Below are positions 1 to 8,237 of a stretch of DNA of 64,000 nucleotides, piece after piece. Every line of letters begins with the position of its first letter. The first letter of the stretch is position 1. Source of the DNA: Candidatus Binatus soli (GTDB taxonomy: Bacteria > Desulfobacterota > Binatia > Binatales > Binataceae); assembly GCA_002479255.1 (NCBI GenBank), contig DLMJ01000037.1, forward strand, positions 75,572 to 139,571, written 5' to 3'. The notes below the pieces were generated by a model. It did not search any database. It was given only the letters and a program-made list of their open reading frames with translations, and was not told the origin of the DNA. The translations under genes were made by a program, and so were the position numbers.

Positions 1-2721
1 GATCTGATTGGCGAGGTCGGAGAAACTCGCAGTGCCTTTATCGGCGGCCACGACGAGATATGGACCGTCGTCGTCCAGCACCCTGACGCGAGCGGGATGA
101 AGCGGGCCGTCGCCCGTGAGGTTGTCGGTGAGATCGAGCATCGCGTTGATCAGCGTCTGGTAGGCCTCGACGCCGTCGTGGGGATCCGGCTGATGGCGGG
201 GTCGCGGCTTGACGATGAAGCCACCCTTGGCGCCGAGCGGGACGATGATCGCATTCTTCACGGTCTGGGTCTTCATCAGATCGAGAATCTCGGTGCGGTA
301 ATCGTCGGGCCGGTCACTGAAGCGAATTCCGCCGCGCGCGATGCGCCCGTGGCGCAGATGGCATCCTTCCATGCGCGGACTGTTGACGTGAATTTCATAG
401 AGCGGTGCGGTGTCGGGCAGCCCGGTGATGCGCGCGCTTTCGAACTTGAGCGCGATGTAGGGGTCGGGCGACGGCGCCGCGCAGAAAAAATTGGTGCGCA
501 CGGTCGCCTCGACCATTGATAGCAGCGCGCGCGCAGTGCGATCGTCAATAATATTTTCGATCGCACCGAGACGAGCGAGATACGCTTCGCGCAGGTCCGC
601 GATTTTTTTCGGCGCGGCCGGACTGTCGAACGAGAGACGCGCGGTGAACAGCTCGAACAGCAACCTGGCGAGGTCGGGATATAGCAACAGAACGCGCTGC
701 AAGCCGAGACGAGCGGGCGACAGGCGCATCTGAAACGCGGCGACGAGGTACGTGCGCAGGAGAGCGACCTCGCGCCAGGCGAGGCCCGCAGTAAGAGTGA
801 GCGCGTTAAGAGCATCGTCTGCGGCAAGGCCGATCCGCACGGCGGCGATCGCGTCGGCAATCAGCGCGGCGCCGGGAAATTTTTCGAACGGCTGCGAGCC
901 GGGTCCTTGCACAGAAAAAACCTGCAGGTACGCGCGCGTCACTTTGCCGTCCGTGCGGGGGCGAAGCTCGTGAGCGTCCTCGGCCAATACCTCGATGGCG
1001 AAGTTCTGCAAAGTAGGCATCAGGTCGGACAGCATCGGAGCGTCGCCAAGCCCGATAACCCGTATGTCGCTGGCGCCTGAGGTGTCGCCGTCGGACGCGC
1101 TACGTCCGGCCTCGACCATGAAATCACGGCCGCCGGCGATTAGCGTCTCGACGTCTTCGATGTCGCCGACCGCGCGCGTTACGTCGATCGCAGCCTGATA
1201 GTCAGCGCTGAACGCACCGGCCCATCGCTCAGCGAGCGCGCGTTCCCGGCTGGGTCCGAATTTTTTGATCAACCGCTCCTGCAAGCGATCGGCCCATCGT
1301 CTGGCGAGCTCGGCGATCGTGGTCTCAAGCCCGCGGATGACCGAAGCCTTTGGGGGATAGGCAACGAAACAGAAATGGAGGCGCGCCGTGTAACCCTCGC
1401 CGAGCGCCTGGTAGAAATAGACCAGAGTGCCGTGGAGTGCGGCTGCAAGAGTATCCTGGATGCGCCGGCCCAGCTCGGCGGAACCGGCCTCGCGCGGCAT
1501 CACCACCAGCGCGATCACGTTGCCGTGACGCACGTCGGGCGCAACGAAGAGTCGCACCGAGCCTTCGCTCTTAACGTCGAGGATGAGGCGCAACTGCGCG
1601 CGCAGTTCGGCCACGGGCGCGCGAAAGAGTTCATCCTTGGGAAAGCTGTTGAAGGCGGAAACGATTTCCTTGTAATCGTGCGAGCCGGGCGCCGCGCCCT
1701 CACACTCCAGCACTTCGCGCAGCTTCGCGCGCAGAACCGGAATGTGTTGCGCCTCCTCCGCGTAGGCCTTGGAGGTGAACAGCCCGACGAAATTGTCGAA
1801 CGCGACGATGCGGTCCGATGCGTCAGTGCGGCGAATCGAGACGCTGTCCATCGGGCGGCGGCGATGGACGTGGGAGTCGGCGCGAGTCTTGCCGATCACC
1901 AGCGGCGGTCCTTCGAAGAAGAGTTTGCGGCGCGCGGGTGAGAGTTCATCGAGCAAGACCGAGCTGCGAAATCGCGACTCGTCGTGCTCGCGCATGACGC
2001 CGAGTTCGGCGCCGGGATCGAGCGCGAATTTGGCGGCGCCGTCGTCGCCGCTCACGAGATAACGACGATAGCCGAGAAACACGAAGCCGCCGTGGATGAG
2101 CCAGCGCATGAGGTCGCGGACCTCGATCAGTTCGCGGTTCGACGCGGTTTCCTCGCAGATCTGCAAGGCGCGGGCGGTCATCTGCTCAAAGTCGCCGGTC
2201 GCCGCGCTGACCTCGGCAAGAATTGAGATGACATCGCGCTCGATTTGACGCGCCTGTTCGGGTGTGGGCGTGATCTCGAGCTCCGCGTGAACCAATGACT
2301 CGCCGCGCTCGGTGGAGAGGGACTGTTCGAACGATGCGATCCGCCCTTGTTTGTCGCGAGTGACTTTGAAGACCGGGTGGAGCATCGTGCGAACGGTGGC
2401 GCCGAGTTGATGGAAATATTCGAGCAGGCTATCGACGATGAACGGGCAATCGGTCGTCACGGTCTCGACCATGGCGAGTGTGTCATTGTCGTCGCCCGGG
2501 ACAGATTCGACTCGCGCGATCACGGGATCGGTGCGGACGGAAAAGAATTCGAACGCCGACTGCACGAGAGCAAGGCGCCTCTTGGCCGGGACCTGCTCGC
2601 GATTGTCGGTTGACTCGCGCGCGAAGAGGCGCTCGGCGAAGGCGGATACGAGGCGGGCGGAATCAGCGGGAAGATTCCTGTCGATTAGTTCGCGGAGTTC
2701 GGTCTCGATCGCCAAGGGCAT
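1..2721 (-). CDS. NAD-specific glutamate dehydrogenase, large type (3' end cut by window edge)
   Basis: Reading the minus strand from the ATG at 2721 gives one uninterrupted frame to base 1 (about 907 codons). It contains the large NAD-GDH signature RGGIRFSDRPDDYRTEI followed by a TQTVKNAIIVPLGAKGGF stretch, so this is the catalytic region of the 1500-1600 aa class that oxidatively deaminates glutamate to 2-oxoglutarate with NAD. The visible part is the N-terminal regulatory region plus the beginning of the catalytic domain; the C-terminal third is outside the window. A GTG directly precedes the ATG (2724) and could also be used. It diverges from the methyltransferase gene at 2816 with about 95 bp between. 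Identification is firm; only the exact start is uncertain. Confidence 0.95.
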   Translation of the reverse strand, partial: MPLAIETELRELIDRNLPADSARLVSAFAERLFARESTDNREQVPAKRRLALVQSAFEFFSVRTDPVIARVESVPGDDNDTLAMVETVTTDCPFIVDSLLEYFHQLGATVRTMLHPVFKVTRDKQGRIASFEQSLSTERGESLVHAELEITPTPEQARQIERDVISILAEVSAATGDFEQMTARALQICEETASNRELIEVRDLMRWLIHGGFVFLGYRRYLVSGDDGAAKFALDPGAELGVMREHDESRFRSSVLLDELSPARRKLFFEGPPLVIGKTRADSHVHRRRPMDSVSIRRTDASDRIVAFDNFVGLFTSKAYAEEAQHIPVLRAKLREVLECEGAAPGSHDYKEIVSAFNSFPKDELFRAPVAELRAQLRLILDVKSEGSVRLFVAPDVRHGNVIALVVMPREAGSAELGRRIQDTLAAALHGTLVYFYQALGEGYTARLHFCFVAYPPKASVIRGLETTIAELARRWADRLQERLIKKFGPSRERALAERWAGAFSADYQAAIDVTRAVGDIEDVETLIAGGRDFMVEAGRSASDGDTSGASDIRVIGLGDAPMLSDLMPTLQNFAIEVLAEDAHELRPRTDGKVTRAYLQVFSVQGPGSQPFEKFPGAALIADAIAAVRIGLAADDALNALTLTAGLAWREVALLRTYLVAAFQMRLSPARLGLQRVLLLYPDLARLLFELFTARLSFDSPAAPKKIADLREAYLARLGAIENIIDDRTARALLSMVEATVRTNFFCAAPSPDPYIALKFESARITGLPDTAPLYEIHVNSPRMEGCHLRHGRIARGGIRFSDRPDDYRTEILDLMKTQTVKNAIIVPLGAKGGFIVKPRPRHQPDPHDGVEAYQTLINAMLDLTDNLTGDGPLHPARVRVLDDDGPYLVVAADKGTASFSDLANQI

Positions 2722-2815
2722 CACCCCGGTGAATGCGCAGATAAAATGGCCCGGTCGCGCGCGCGCATCAATTATAAGTCGCGTCGCGCGAATTGCGTAG
2801 TGGGGATAAACTTGG

Positions 2816-4072
2816 GTGCGCATGCCGGAAATAGAAATCAGCGCGATGACGTTCGGGCCCTTCGGCGTCGGCCGCCACGACGGCAAAGCCGTGATGGTCG
2901 CCGGCGCGGTGGCGGGAGACAGGCTGGACGTCGAGATAGTTTCGGAGCGCCGCGATTACTCGGTCGCGAAAATTCGCGAAATCCTGCGCGCGAGCGCCGA
3001 GCGCCGGGTTGCTCCGTGTCCGTATGTTCCGCGATGCGGTGGATGCGATTGGCAGCACATCGACTACGGCGCCCAAGTGCGCTTCAAGGGCGAAGTCATC
3101 GCACGCGAGCTGGGCCATGCGCTTGGCGTCGCGATCGATCCGGCGGGACTCGTCGAACCGGCGCCGACGGAGTTCGGTTATCGGTCGAGAATCCGGCTCA
3201 GGGTGGGCGCCAAAGGCGTGCTTGGGTTTTACTCCGCCGGCAGCAACACGATCGTCGAGATCGATTCATGCATGGTCGCCGAGCCGGGCATCCGGATGCC
3301 GCTGCATCTGGCGCGCTCGCTCGGCAAGCGAGTCGAAGAGATCGAGGTGGTGCGCAACGGCGCGCGCGAAGTCCAGGTCGCGCATCTGAAGAAGCCGGCG
3401 GCCGAAGAGGACCTCAGGCGGGCAAGAAACGTGCTCGAATCGGACGGCGAGATTGCGGGAATCGTGCTGCGATCGGGGACGCATCGCGCGACGGCAGGCG
3501 ATACCGCGATCGCAGTCGAGCTCGAGGCCGGACTCTCGATCGAAGTGGACGCCGATCTTTTCAGTCAGGTGAATCGCGTGCAGAACCAGAAGCTGGTCGC
3601 GAGCGTGATGGAAATGGCGGCAACTCACGAATCGTCGGCGGTGCTCGATCTGTTTTGCGGCGCGGGGAACTTCAGTCTGCCCGCATCGCGGCGCGGCGCG
3701 CGAGTGACGGGCGTGGATGCCGACGCCGGGGCAATCGCGGCGGCGGCGCGCAACGCCGCGCGGTTGAAATTTCGCGACGCACAGTTCGTCGCGATGAAGG
3801 CGTCCGCGACCGCAGATTTTCTGCATCGCGCGCGCTATCGTCCCGAGGTCATAATCCTCGATCCGCCGCGCACCGGCGCGCCCGATCTGATGGAACCGAT
3901 CATCAAGCTGCGCGCCCCGGGCGTCATTTACGTATCGTGCGACGTGACCACGCTGGCCCGTGATTTGCGCGTGCTTGCGGGGGCCGGATACAAAATTAAT
4001 CGCGTCCGCGGGTTCGATTTTTTTCCCAACACGCATCATGTTGAGATCGCCGTGCATGCGCTATTGACTTAG
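2816..4072 (+). CDS. TrmA/RlmD-family RNA (uracil-5-)-methyltransferase
   Basis: A 418-aa protein with the full layout of the family: an N-terminal TRAM-like segment, the iron-sulfur cysteines C68, C74 and C77 in CPYVPRCGGC with a fourth in EIDSC, an AdoMet-binding VLDLFCGAGNFSLP segment, the IILDPPRTGA motif and the nucleophile cysteine in YVSCDVTTLARDL. Members transfer a methyl group from AdoMet to C5 of a uridine in tRNA or 23S rRNA; which position cannot be told from sequence alone. The first possible start is GTG 2816; ATG 2822 two codons later is equally good. It is divergent from the glutamate dehydrogenase gene. Confidence 0.92.
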   Translation: MRMPEIEISAMTFGPFGVGRHDGKAVMVAGAVAGDRLDVEIVSERRDYSVAKIREILRASAERRVAPCPYVPRCGGCDWQHIDYGAQVRFKGEVIARELGHALGVAIDPAGLVEPAPTEFGYRSRIRLRVGAKGVLGFYSAGSNTIVEIDSCMVAEPGIRMPLHLARSLGKRVEEIEVVRNGAREVQVAHLKKPAAEEDLRRARNVLESDGEIAGIVLRSGTHRATAGDTAIAVELEAGLSIEVDADLFSQVNRVQNQKLVASVMEMAATHESSAVLDLFCGAGNFSLPASRRGARVTGVDADAGAIAAAARNAARLKFRDAQFVAMKASATADFLHRARYRPEVIILDPPRTGAPDLMEPIIKLRAPGVIYVSCDVTTLARDLRVLAGAGYKINRVRGFDFFPNTHHVEIAVHALLT

Positions 4073-4143
4073 ATCGCGGGGCATTCTTAATGTAATTGAG
4101 TGGTCGATTCCCGCATCCTCCCGCCAGAGGGTTGATCAAAAAG

Positions 4144-4395
4144 ATGCCCAAGCAGGAAAAGGAAAAGCTCCCGAGGCCGAAGATTACGATTATCCCGGGC
4201 CGCGGGGTGGCGCAGACAATCAATTATTTGCTTGAGGACCGGGACGACCTCGAATGGATCATCGCGGTCGGCCGCACGAAGAACGGCGAGCTGTTCTTCT
4301 ACGACACCGGCGGCGACATCGTCGAGGACCTCGGCACGCTCGAGTACCTGAAGGCGCGAATCGTGCGCGCCCATTTCGGCGACGAATACGAATAG
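4144..4395 (+). CDS. Small conserved-type hypothetical protein
   Basis: An 83-aa soluble protein starting MPKQEKEKLPRPK, chosen over an upstream in-frame ATG at 4096 because the extra 16 residues look like untranslated leader. It has a Lys/Pro-rich N-terminus, then a compact segment with ITIIPGRGVAQTINYLLED and GELFFYDTGGDIVEDLGTLE, ending in acidic residues. No signal peptide, membrane helix or cysteine is present. It follows the methyltransferase on the same strand about 70 bp downstream and converges on the Rieske gene. I do not recognise the family; it reads as a real gene because of its regular composition. Confidence 0.6.
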   Translation: MPKQEKEKLPRPKITIIPGRGVAQTINYLLEDRDDLEWIIAVGRTKNGELFFYDTGGDIVEDLGTLEYLKARIVRAHFGDEYE

Positions 4396-4422
4396 ACGCC
4401 GGTCTTCGAATTCGTCTTCTTC

Positions 4423-4854
4423 TCAGTCTTCGAATTCATCTTGCGGCGGACGCGCGTAAATGACTCCGTCTTCGATTTCCGTCGGCACCCGATAAAGAAA
4501 TTTGCCGCATGCGGTCGGCGGGCCCGCGATACATTCGCCGCTGGTCGGCTCGTAATAGGCGTTGTGCGTCTGGCACATCAAGTAGCGGCCGTCTTCCGCG
4601 AAAAACTGATTATCCACCCAGTCCATCGCCATCGGCACATGCCGGCATCGATTGACGTAGGCGTGGAACTCACCGCCGAAGTTGATCAGAAAACATTCCT
4701 CGTCGGCGCCGCGAATCGGCAGCATGAACTTCAGCGACTCGCCGGGCGCGAGCGATTCGATCCGCGCAACTCTGTAGCGGGTGCGCGAGGGCGCATCCTT
4801 GCGGCGCGGATGGGATCGGGTCAGGGCGGCGCGGCGTCGATGTTGATCGGACAT
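4423..4854 (-). CDS. Rieske [2Fe-2S] domain protein
   Basis: A 143-aa protein essentially made of one Rieske domain. The cluster ligands are visible as C70-R-H72 and C94-Q-T-H97, separated by 21 residues, followed by the GECIAGPP proline-rich loop (CxH..CxxH pattern). Such stand-alone domains act as small electron carriers or as ferredoxin partners of oxygenases and nitrite reductases. ATG 4854 is preferred over 4950 because the 32 extra residues lack domain character. No oxygenase subunit lies next to it, so the partner is unknown. It converges with the small gene ending at 4395 and diverges from the Memo-like gene. Confidence 0.88.
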   Translation of the reverse strand: MSDQHRRRAALTRSHPRRKDAPSRTRYRVARIESLAPGESLKFMLPIRGADEECFLINFGGEFHAYVNRCRHVPMAMDWVDNQFFAEDGRYLMCQTHNAYYEPTSGECIAGPPTACGKFLYRVPTEIEDGVIYARPPQDEFED

Positions 4855-5008
4855 TCTGCGTTGGCCGGACTCGGCGATTCGAAGCGATTGACGGATCTTC
4901 GCGCGCGGATTTCCGGTCAGCTTGCCGGATTTTGTCAAAGCCCATAGCATCTGTAAACGCGGCGTTTGCTCCAGGGCTGCCGGCTATCACCAAGATTTAG
5001 ATTTCGTG

Positions 5009-6235
5009 ATGGAAAATCCAAAGATTCGCGCCGTCGAGGCTTTCCCCGTCGAGCAGCAGGATCAGACGCTGATCTGTTTGCGCGATCCGAGCGGACTGGC
5101 GCCCGAACCGATCATGCTCGGGATGGGCGCTTACTTCATCGTGACTTTATTCGACGGGAAGATGTCGCTGAAGAATATCCAGGCCGCGTTTGCGAAGCGC
5201 TTCGGCGAGATGATTGCCCTCGAGAAGCTCGACGAACTGATCGCGGCGCTGGATCGTGCGTACTTCCTCGACTCGCCCGCATTTCATGAGCGCGAGCGGC
5301 GCGTGCGCGAGGAATTTCTGGCCAGTCCCGACCGTCCCGCAGCTCTGGCGGGGCTGTGCTACGAGAAAGATCCGGCGAAGTTGCGTTTGGAGCTGGCGGC
5401 GTTCTTCGATCCGCCCGAGGGACCCGGCCGCGTTCCCACGGTGAAAAAATCAGCGTCGCTCGCGGGCCTGATCGCGCCTCACATCGATCCGCGCCGAGGC
5501 GCCGCCGCCTATGCGCACGCCTACCACGAGCTGATGGCGCACGAGCCACCCGAGTTGGTGGTGATTCTGGGAACCTCGCACTACGGCGGTGGCCCCGAGT
5601 TGTTCAGCGCGACGCGCAAGAACTACGCGACGCCGTTTGGCGCGGTCGAGACCGACGGCAGTTTTATCGATCGGCTCGCGGCGCGCTACCGCGGCGATCT
5701 GTTCGCTGACGAGATGCTGCATCGCGGTGAGCATTCGATCGAATTCCAGGCGCTGTTTCTCGCATATGCGCTCGGAGCGCGCGGCTACCAGGTCGTGCCG
5801 ATTCTGGTCAGCTCATTCCATGAATTGGTGGCGAGCGGAGTCATGCCGGCGCGCGATTCCCGGGTTGGATCGTTCATCGCGGCGCTGAGATCCGAGCTCG
5901 ACGCGGAGCATCGCCGGGTGCTGATTCTTGCGGGCGTGGATTTCGCCCACGTCGGCAGGAAATTCGGCGACGAGTTCGCCGCCGATCGCGCGGTCGCCGG
6001 GCGCGTCCAGCGCGAGGATCTTGGCCTCATCGAAAATATCAAGCGCGGCGATCCCGAGGGCTTCTTCGCCGACATCGTGAAGGATCGCGATGCGCGCCGA
6101 ATTTGCGGTCTGGCGCCGATGTACACCCAACTCGAGCTGCTGCGCGGCCGCAGCGCGCGGCTGCTGAAATATGGAATCGCGATGGAACCGCAGAGCGAAT
6201 CGGCGGTGTCGTTCGCGAGCCTCGCGATAGACTAG
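5009..6235 (+). CDS. AmmeMemoRadiSam system protein B (Memo-family)
   Basis: A 408-aa protein. The C-terminal two thirds are a Memo domain: IAPHIDPRRGAAAYAHAY, VVILGTSHYGG, EHSIEFQALFL and GVDFAHVGRKFG contain the conserved metal-binding His and Asp residues of the family (non-haem iron dioxygenase-like fold). The first 110 residues form a separate helical domain often found fused to Memo in bacteria. In many genomes the protein is encoded with an AMMECR1 and a radical-SAM protein; neither is seen here, so the pathway is open. ATG 5009 follows a long in-frame leader without domain character. It is the last chromosomal gene before the island's left attachment site. Confidence 0.88.
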   Translation: MENPKIRAVEAFPVEQQDQTLICLRDPSGLAPEPIMLGMGAYFIVTLFDGKMSLKNIQAAFAKRFGEMIALEKLDELIAALDRAYFLDSPAFHERERRVREEFLASPDRPAALAGLCYEKDPAKLRLELAAFFDPPEGPGRVPTVKKSASLAGLIAPHIDPRRGAAAYAHAYHELMAHEPPELVVILGTSHYGGGPELFSATRKNYATPFGAVETDGSFIDRLAARYRGDLFADEMLHRGEHSIEFQALFLAYALGARGYQVVPILVSSFHELVASGVMPARDSRVGSFIAALRSELDAEHRRVLILAGVDFAHVGRKFGDEFAADRAVAGRVQREDLGLIENIKRGDPEGFFADIVKDRDARRICGLAPMYTQLELLRGRSARLLKYGIAMEPQSESAVSFASLAID

Positions 6236-6297
6236 ACGCCCTCATACCTGCAGCCCGCTGCGGAACCAGAATTATTTTCGGCGGCGGGAATCAACGA

Positions 6298-6342
6298 TGG
6301 TGGACGCACCTGGACTCGAACCAGGGACCTCTTGCATGTGAG
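6298..6342 (-). repeat. attL: detached 3' copy of tRNA-Val
   Basis: Forty-five bases identical to the 3' part of the tRNA-Val gene, from the anticodon loop through the T arm and encoded CCA. The match to 55532-55576 stops at both sides exactly here. It cannot form a tRNA by itself because the D arm and 5' acceptor strand are missing. Confidence 0.92.
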
Positions 6343-6447
6343 CCGGGTCCTAAGGTTTAAGCAGGTCCACTCAGGACTACAAAAGCCAACAGGTCTGCGC
6401 ACATTTGCCCATCGCGTTTGTCGTCCGATGGTGGGGTTATTCATGGG

Positions 6448-6469
6448 TTCTGACACAGAACTGACACAG
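6448..6469 (+). promoter_or_regulatory. Left arm-type repeat pair of the integrase (CTGACACAG x2)
   Basis: Two copies of CTGACACAG separated by two bases lie directly beyond the integrase stop codon. The same 22-bp block, with one mismatch, occurs at 55453-55474 beside the other attachment site. Paired short direct repeats flanking the crossover core are typical arm-binding sites of phage-type integrases; that role is inferred from position. Confidence 0.65.
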
Positions 6470-6470
6470 G

Positions 6471-7595
6471 TTACGCGGCCTTCTCTTGTGGAAGCGGAAC
6501 TACTTTCGGCTTCTCGGCGGCGCGCTTATTCACGTACTCAGTAACACGTTCCATCGCCGACTCCAAGTCTGACTCTGCAACGATGTTGTAGCGATCGAAC
6601 ATCGAGCGCGTTTTATGACCAGTGACTTCCATTGCGACGCGCTCAGGAACCCCGGCGCGGACAAGGTTGCGAGCGCAGGATCGTCGGAAATCGTGCACCA
6701 GAAGCCCCTTCAGGCCAGCTGTTTTGCACGCAGTCTTCCAAGATTTACGGAATTCGCCGATGGGTTCGCCTTGGTTATGGAAGATGTAAGAACACTCCGC
6801 GATCCGATTTTCCCAAGCGTGTCTCATGACCTCCAAAAGGCCACCCTTCAGGCGGAGCTGATACGAGTGCTTGTTCTTGGAATGTTCGTGTTGCAGCCTG
6901 ACGGTTCCTCCCACAAGCGTCTCTCCATCGCTACCGAATTCGAGCTCAGTGTCTCGCATCCATGCGAGCGATAATACCGCGCCCTTCCGCCATCCCGTTA
7001 GGTACATAAAAATCGCTGGGTCTCGAAGGTAATCGGGGAGGGCGTCTCGAAGTTTATTAAACTCCGCCGGCTCGATGAACCCGCTTCGGGGTGGCGCTTC
7101 CTCGAGACGCGGTGCGCTCGGAACATGGTCGCGACTCAGGCGGCCGGCTTTTACCATCAAATTGAACATATGACGCAAACAAGCGACCTCTCGATTGATA
7201 CTCGCGTTCGACATCCCTTGTTGCTGGCGCTTTCTCATGTACGCGGCGATTCTGTCTCCGGTGATATCCAGCGCCCGGGTCGGCTTGTCGAAGTATTCGA
7301 GAAGAGCCTTGGTGAGATAGGTGACGGTTTCGATGCTGCGATTGCCGACCAGCTGGTAGTCGGCAAGAAGATTTTTTGTCATTTCGTCGAGCGTCACTTT
7401 CTCAGCAACGGGACCGATCACCTTACCGCGAGAACTCTCGCGCAAGCGTTTCTTCAGGAGATTCACGGCCTTCTGGCGCGCACGCGCAATGGAACGCGCC
7501 GATTCGCGATATGATTTCCCGCTTTTGCAATACTGAATCCACCAAGTGCTGCCGCTCTTGTAGACGGTGCCGTGGCCCCGAAGCTCTCTGCTCAT
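6471..7595 (-). CDS. Tyrosine recombinase (island integrase)
   Basis: A 374-aa phage-type integrase. N-terminal residues 1-60 form a small arm-binding domain, about 65-160 the SAM-like core-binding domain, and 170-350 the catalytic domain with R203 (TGWRKG), H301 and R304 (HDFR), H327 (TGHK) and the nucleophile Y336 (DRYNIV), a complete catalytic set. Its 3' end points to the left tRNA-Val copy 128 bp away, so it is the natural recombinase for the island. The start ATG overlaps the stop of the upstream 45-aa gene (ATGA), indicating translational coupling in a three-gene operon with the HTH protein. Nothing suggests inactivation. Confidence 0.93.
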   Translation of the reverse strand: MSRELRGHGTVYKSGSTWWIQYCKSGKSYRESARSIARARQKAVNLLKKRLRESSRGKVIGPVAEKVTLDEMTKNLLADYQLVGNRSIETVTYLTKALLEYFDKPTRALDITGDRIAAYMRKRQQQGMSNASINREVACLRHMFNLMVKAGRLSRDHVPSAPRLEEAPPRSGFIEPAEFNKLRDALPDYLRDPAIFMYLTGWRKGAVLSLAWMRDTELEFGSDGETLVGGTVRLQHEHSKNKHSYQLRLKGGLLEVMRHAWENRIAECSYIFHNQGEPIGEFRKSWKTACKTAGLKGLLVHDFRRSCARNLVRAGVPERVAMEVTGHKTRSMFDRYNIVAESDLESAMERVTEYVNKRAAEKPKVVPLPQEKAA

Positions 7596-7729
7596 GGCCG
7601 AACCTCCCTTCGGAGGCAGGCCACCAGAGCTTCAGTGGACAGGTCCTTGGGAGGAAATTCCTTCCCCGACGCGATGCTGGCGATTCGTCGAAAACTAGCG
7701 CGTAGTCGTTTGAGTGTTGGCTTCAGCAT
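7592..7729 (-). CDS. Small basic protein coupled to the integrase
   Basis: A 45-aa ORF starting MLKPTLKRLRASFRRIAS and ending LRREVRP. Its ATG (7729) has a GGGAG ribosome site 7 bases upstream and lies inside the last codons of the HTH gene; its TGA overlaps the integrase ATG. This tight arrangement on both sides is the argument that it is translated, either as a functional small basic protein or as a leader coupling integrase translation to the upstream gene. No family is recognised. Confidence 0.55.
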   Translation of the reverse strand: MLKPTLKRLRASFRRIASIASGKEFPPKDLSTEALVACLRREVRP

Positions 7730-8175
7730 GGGGCGCTCCCTTTCGGGCCGGACCTCATGCCATGCAATGCTTGGTCATTGCAACTCGGGAAAGCGGCCGT
7801 TCTGCGCCTGCGTCGAATAGCGATTTTCCCAGTATTTTCGCGTATGTAGCCCTCCAGGGCCCTGTTCGAGAAGCGCAGCGTGCCGTCGCCCAATTTGACC
7901 GCTAGCCCAAGTCTCTTGCCGCGCCGGTAGAGCCATTCCGGCTTGACGGCGAGCTTGGTTGCAGCGTCGCCAACGGTGAGCAACCTGTCTTCTTGGTTCT
8001 GCGCTTCCGCGGACTCGTTCGAAGAAGCGAGTGCTGCGAGCAAGGCGCCCTGCGCGCCCCCGCACTGCGCCAGGAGCGTCGCGATCGTGTCCCGCGATAG
8101 TCCCCGAGCGCGCAAGGGTTCGCGCGATAAATCCTCGAGCGTCACGATACCCGCATCTACCCGCCCAACTTCCAC
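7723..8175 (-). CDS. HTH DNA-binding protein, probable excisionase/regulator
   Basis: A 150-aa protein. Residues about 63-110 (LLTVGDAATKLAVKPEWLYRRG followed by GTLRFSNRALEGYI) match the MerR/excisionase-type winged helix: helix, turn, recognition helix with WLYRRG, then a wing and a final helix. A poorly conserved 60-residue N-terminus precedes it and a basic tail (RRRRRTAAF) follows. It is the first gene of the coupled HTH-small protein-integrase unit, the position expected for a directionality factor. That role is inferred from neighbourhood and domain; it could equally be a transcription factor of the island. Confidence 0.65.
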   Translation of the reverse strand: MEVGRVDAGIVTLEDLSREPLRARGLSRDTIATLLAQCGGAQGALLAALASSNESAEAQNQEDRLLTVGDAATKLAVKPEWLYRRGKRLGLAVKLGDGTLRFSNRALEGYIRENTGKIAIRRRRRTAAFPSCNDQALHGMRSGPKGSAPC

Positions 8176-8237
8176 TCTCTACCTACGCATCGGCTTGATG
8201 GTCCGGGACCGATACAAGCCGATCACCTTGGCCATTC

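Noticed and set aside
2746..3963. 405-aa plus-strand open frame overlapping the methyltransferase
   Set aside because: Extremely Arg-rich with no motif; the other frame carries the complete TrmA signature.
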